Assembly (NCBI GenBank): GCA_036939975.1
Contig: JALLPB010001207.1
Span: 1-10,712, forward strand
Length of the DNA: 10,712 nt
From: Cyclostephanos tholiformis
Lineage: Eukaryota > Bacillariophyta > Thalassiosirophyceae > Thalassiosirales > Thalassiosiraceae
Direction of reading: 5' to 3'
Below, piece after piece: positions 8,717-10,712 of this stretch. How positions within the stretch are numbered: position 1 is the stretch's first letter; the number at the start of each line of letters is the position of its first letter. Under the pieces are notes generated by a model. The model searched no databases. It had not been told where the DNA came from and worked only from the letters and a program-made list of their open reading frames with translations. The position numbers and the translations under genes are program-made.

Positions 8717-8858
8717 TTTTGTGTCATGTCGTCGGGGGCGTGAGCTGTTAGTTCCCCCCCTCCCATGACTTATTTGTCGGTTTAATTTTTTTGGTGAGTA
8801 AATTCATTTATACTATGATTAACTGCCACTAAACCCCATTATCATCTACAGCCCCCCC

Positions 8859-10661
8859 TCACTCCCCGAATGCAACGGCCGATGCGTCATTGCTAATAGT
8901 CACGGTTGGAGTGACGGGATTGGAGTGTTCGCCAGCGGATGCCATCACATGAGAGGAGTCAGCAATCAATGCATTCCTCTCTTCCACCAGCTGGTCAGAC
9001 TCTTCCTGGCTCATCATCATTGCCGCCAATGCCAATTACTTTTTCTTCAGTTCTTCTGGGTGACCAAGGGCTGTGTGGGCCATCTCAACGATGTCGGATT
9101 GCACCTCCAACAACTTTGCATTGTCAGTGTGGGTCAATTGCTCAAACAATGGGGGCTCTCTTCCACTGTCCACAATAGCAACCCATGCGGCTAGCTTCTC
9201 GTCCTTCTTCATCCCGGCTGCCCTTGGGTGTTGGTACCAAGTGAGGAGGATGGTCAAGTCGCTTGAGGTGAGTTTTGTAACATCCCTACCCTTTGCTGGT
9301 GCTTGAATAATCTTCGCATTTGTCTCAATCTTTTCTTGGTGCTCACACACAATCTTCTCCTTTGCAAGCTTATCATGTTGAACCTTGCGCTGCTTGAGAA
9401 CAATACTCTTAAAGATGTCATTTGCAGTTAAATGTACACCACCAGTGGTGGCAAAGATATTGCCATGACTCTTTGCCTGACTCAACAATTCGATTCACTT
9501 CTGTGTGTGGGGTGCAGTCACAATGATTGTGTGTTGGATGATTTTCATCACGTCACCATTGTAACCCTCATGTGACAATGCATTGCAGGCAATGGTATTG
9601 TGCTCAACAATCAACTGGACTAGCACCTGCTGCTCATCGTTGCCATCACCGATGGCACGATGGACCTTTGGGTTCTGGAGGCAGCTCCTGCTGAGAGGGA
9701 CCGCCCCAACTTTGGCCCACACATTGATGTTATGCACGTGGGAACCACGCTGAAAAGCTGACTCAACAATCAACCCTGTTTCTGGATCCTCGCCACAAAT
9801 ACGATGAGTCCTACCAACCACTGCAATACACTCATCAATGATCCTTTGAAGGTTCTTGAGCAGACTGCATCTTGGAACGGCCCGTAACTCTGGTCTGTCT
9901 CCTGTGACACAGCAGTTGTGTTGGGAATGCCTGGGTAAAGAATGAAGCCATGATAATGGAGATATGCAAGGAGGGTGGGGTTAAGTCTCCCCAGGCCGCT
10001 GTCACACTTGATAACAACCCAATGTCCTTTCACAGGAGCAGCGTCATGGTATAATTTCATGATTGATTTTTGAATAAACTCAAAAAATTCTTCATCGTTC
10101 ATTCCCCCCTTGCTATTTAGACGAAGCGAGATAGGGAACGATTGCTTAGACTGGTGTCCAAATGTACCCCGGACATCAAGCATGTATAGAATTGTTTCAA
10201 TTTGAATCGCTTCAGTATCCGCTGTCTGTGCAGATGTCTGGAACTGAAAGTGGGGCGGCAGTGGCTCGCCTGCAGCGGTACTCCCGCTGATCATTGTTGT
10301 TGTCAGTGCCAGCTTGGATGTTGCTTTCCCAAGCGAGGGAATCATACGTCATAGCACGTCGCGGTCAGTCGTCCACCGTGATTGCTATTACTCCCATCAA
10401 GAGACAGACATGTCTCGTCTAAGTTTGAAATTCTATTCTTCATTTTTTGTCAAAAATTAACTCGCCATTTGTGTTGATTGTTGCAAAGCCATATTCCACA
10501 ACAAACACCTCCCAGCTATCAAACCACAAGTCCAAATTTTGGAACATGGTCTATCGGATGCGGCAATCCTCTGCACATTTGAGTTTTCTGCACTGATGTC
10601 AATTGCTGTGTTGCGAACAATGTGATTTAATAATTTTGTTGCCTTGTTTGTTCCGATGTTA
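8859..10661 (-). pseudogene. pogo-type (DDE_1 superfamily) transposase, frameshifted
   Basis: Minus-strand remnant read through four frame changes. The N-terminal part (NTAIDISAENSNVQ) shifts near 10549; LDLWFDSWEVFVVEYGFA shifts in the A6 run at 10448-10443; RISNLDETCLSLDGS shifts near 10347; the 10345-9861 segment (TTTMISGSTAAGEPLPPHFQ, KCDSGLGRLNPTLLAYL, PNTTAVSQETDQSYGPFQ) shifts near 9861 into LKNLQRIIDE, GEDPETGLIVESAF, ACNALSHEGYNGD. Catalytic residues: Asp of LDET, Asp of KCDSG and Asp of QETD, the last two separated by 35 residues (DD35D, as in pogo/Fot1). GGVHLTANDIF and a Lys/Glu-rich tail follow. In-frame TGA 9497-9495 and TAA 9038-9036 break it; the natural end is probably TGA 8861-8859. 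From memory it matches transposases abundant in diatoms and oomycetes. All frame changes look like 1-nt losses. Terminal inverted repeats were not identified, so element ends are unknown. Confidence 0.8.
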
Positions 10662-10675
10662 ACAGCTTAACCGCT

Positions 10676-10697
10676 GTGGTTACATATATGTAACCAC
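10676..10697. repeat. Perfect 22-bp palindrome
   Basis: GTGGTTACATA and its exact reverse complement abut with no loop, centred on TATA, followed by T9. It lies about 15 bp upstream of the first readable part of the pogo-type remnant. It may be a promoter palindrome, a binding site or part of a terminal repeat; the window ends too soon to tell. Confidence 0.85.
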
Positions 10698-10712
10698 TTT
10701 TTTTTTGAGCTT

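Larger units (their letters stand above)
7823..8858. other. Non-coding stretch between the PAP2 remnant and the pogo-type pseudogene
   Basis: No supported gene. 7830-8520 is A/T-rich without recognisable structure. 8520-8770 carries two hairpins (listed separately) in a GC-richer patch. 8770-8858 is the 3' flank of the transposase remnant; I could not identify a terminal inverted repeat in it. Confidence 0.5.

Noticed and set aside
8925..9306. Plus-strand open frames over the 3' end of the pogo-type remnant
   Set aside because: They are antisense shadows of a Lys/Glu-rich coding tail that matches the transposase family.
9855..9870. Programmed frameshift in the pogo-type gene
   Set aside because: No slippery heptamer is visible, and three other frame changes plus two stops show general decay.

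Overview
The window looks like repeat-rich nuclear DNA of a eukaryote. The best guess is a diatom or another stramenopile microalga. Three spliceosomal-type introns of 60-81 nt are visible (GTAAGT or GTAAGG donors, CAG or GCAG acceptors). The two long coding remnants resemble, from memory, multicopy transposase families of diatom genomes. There are no ribosome binding sites or operons. No gene here is convincingly intact: the window is a collection of dead or dying mobile-element and host genes set in non-coding repeats.

Left part (1-3463, minus strand): one long spliced gene remnant. From 5' to 3' it has a proline/histidine-rich and basic leader (two putative exons before 2944), about 350 residues of charged coiled coil, then a DDE-transposase-like region with TDG, TDTCNTA and DCMNH motifs. 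Removing two in-frame introns (2157-2077 and 1084-1013) gives 925 codons in one frame. Five premature stops (TAA at 1537; TGA at 790, 598, 259 and 160) break the C-terminal half, with no indel anywhere. The coiled-coil half is open. A 26-bp-armed inverted repeat lies just upstream (3490-3552).

Middle (3553-6860): no convincing gene. It holds three degenerate copies of a roughly 185-bp repeat (4144-4337, 4693-4925, 6559-6770), a 126-bp-period G-rich tandem duplication (5481-5697), a C12 run, pyrimidine-rich stretches and small hairpins.

Right-middle (about 7070-7822, plus strand): decayed remnant of a PAP2-family membrane phosphatase, closest to dolichyldiphosphatase. Motif 3 can be read as SR-VYLHDH-TRD-Q across a 2-nt deletion. 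A transmembrane segment precedes it and worn motifs 1 and 2 lie upstream. An (AGG)n microsatellite interrupts the copy.

Right end (8859-10661, minus strand): a pogo-type (DDE_1, DD35D) transposase pseudogene whose catalytic aspartates (LDET, KCDSG, QETD) are all still present. It is spread over successive frames by four apparent 1-nt deletions plus in-frame TGA and TAA. A perfect 22-bp palindrome (10676-10697) lies just upstream.

The parts do not form a pathway. They record two unrelated DNA transposons decaying in different ways beside a broken host-type gene. Family assignments are from memory of motifs and were not checked by search.
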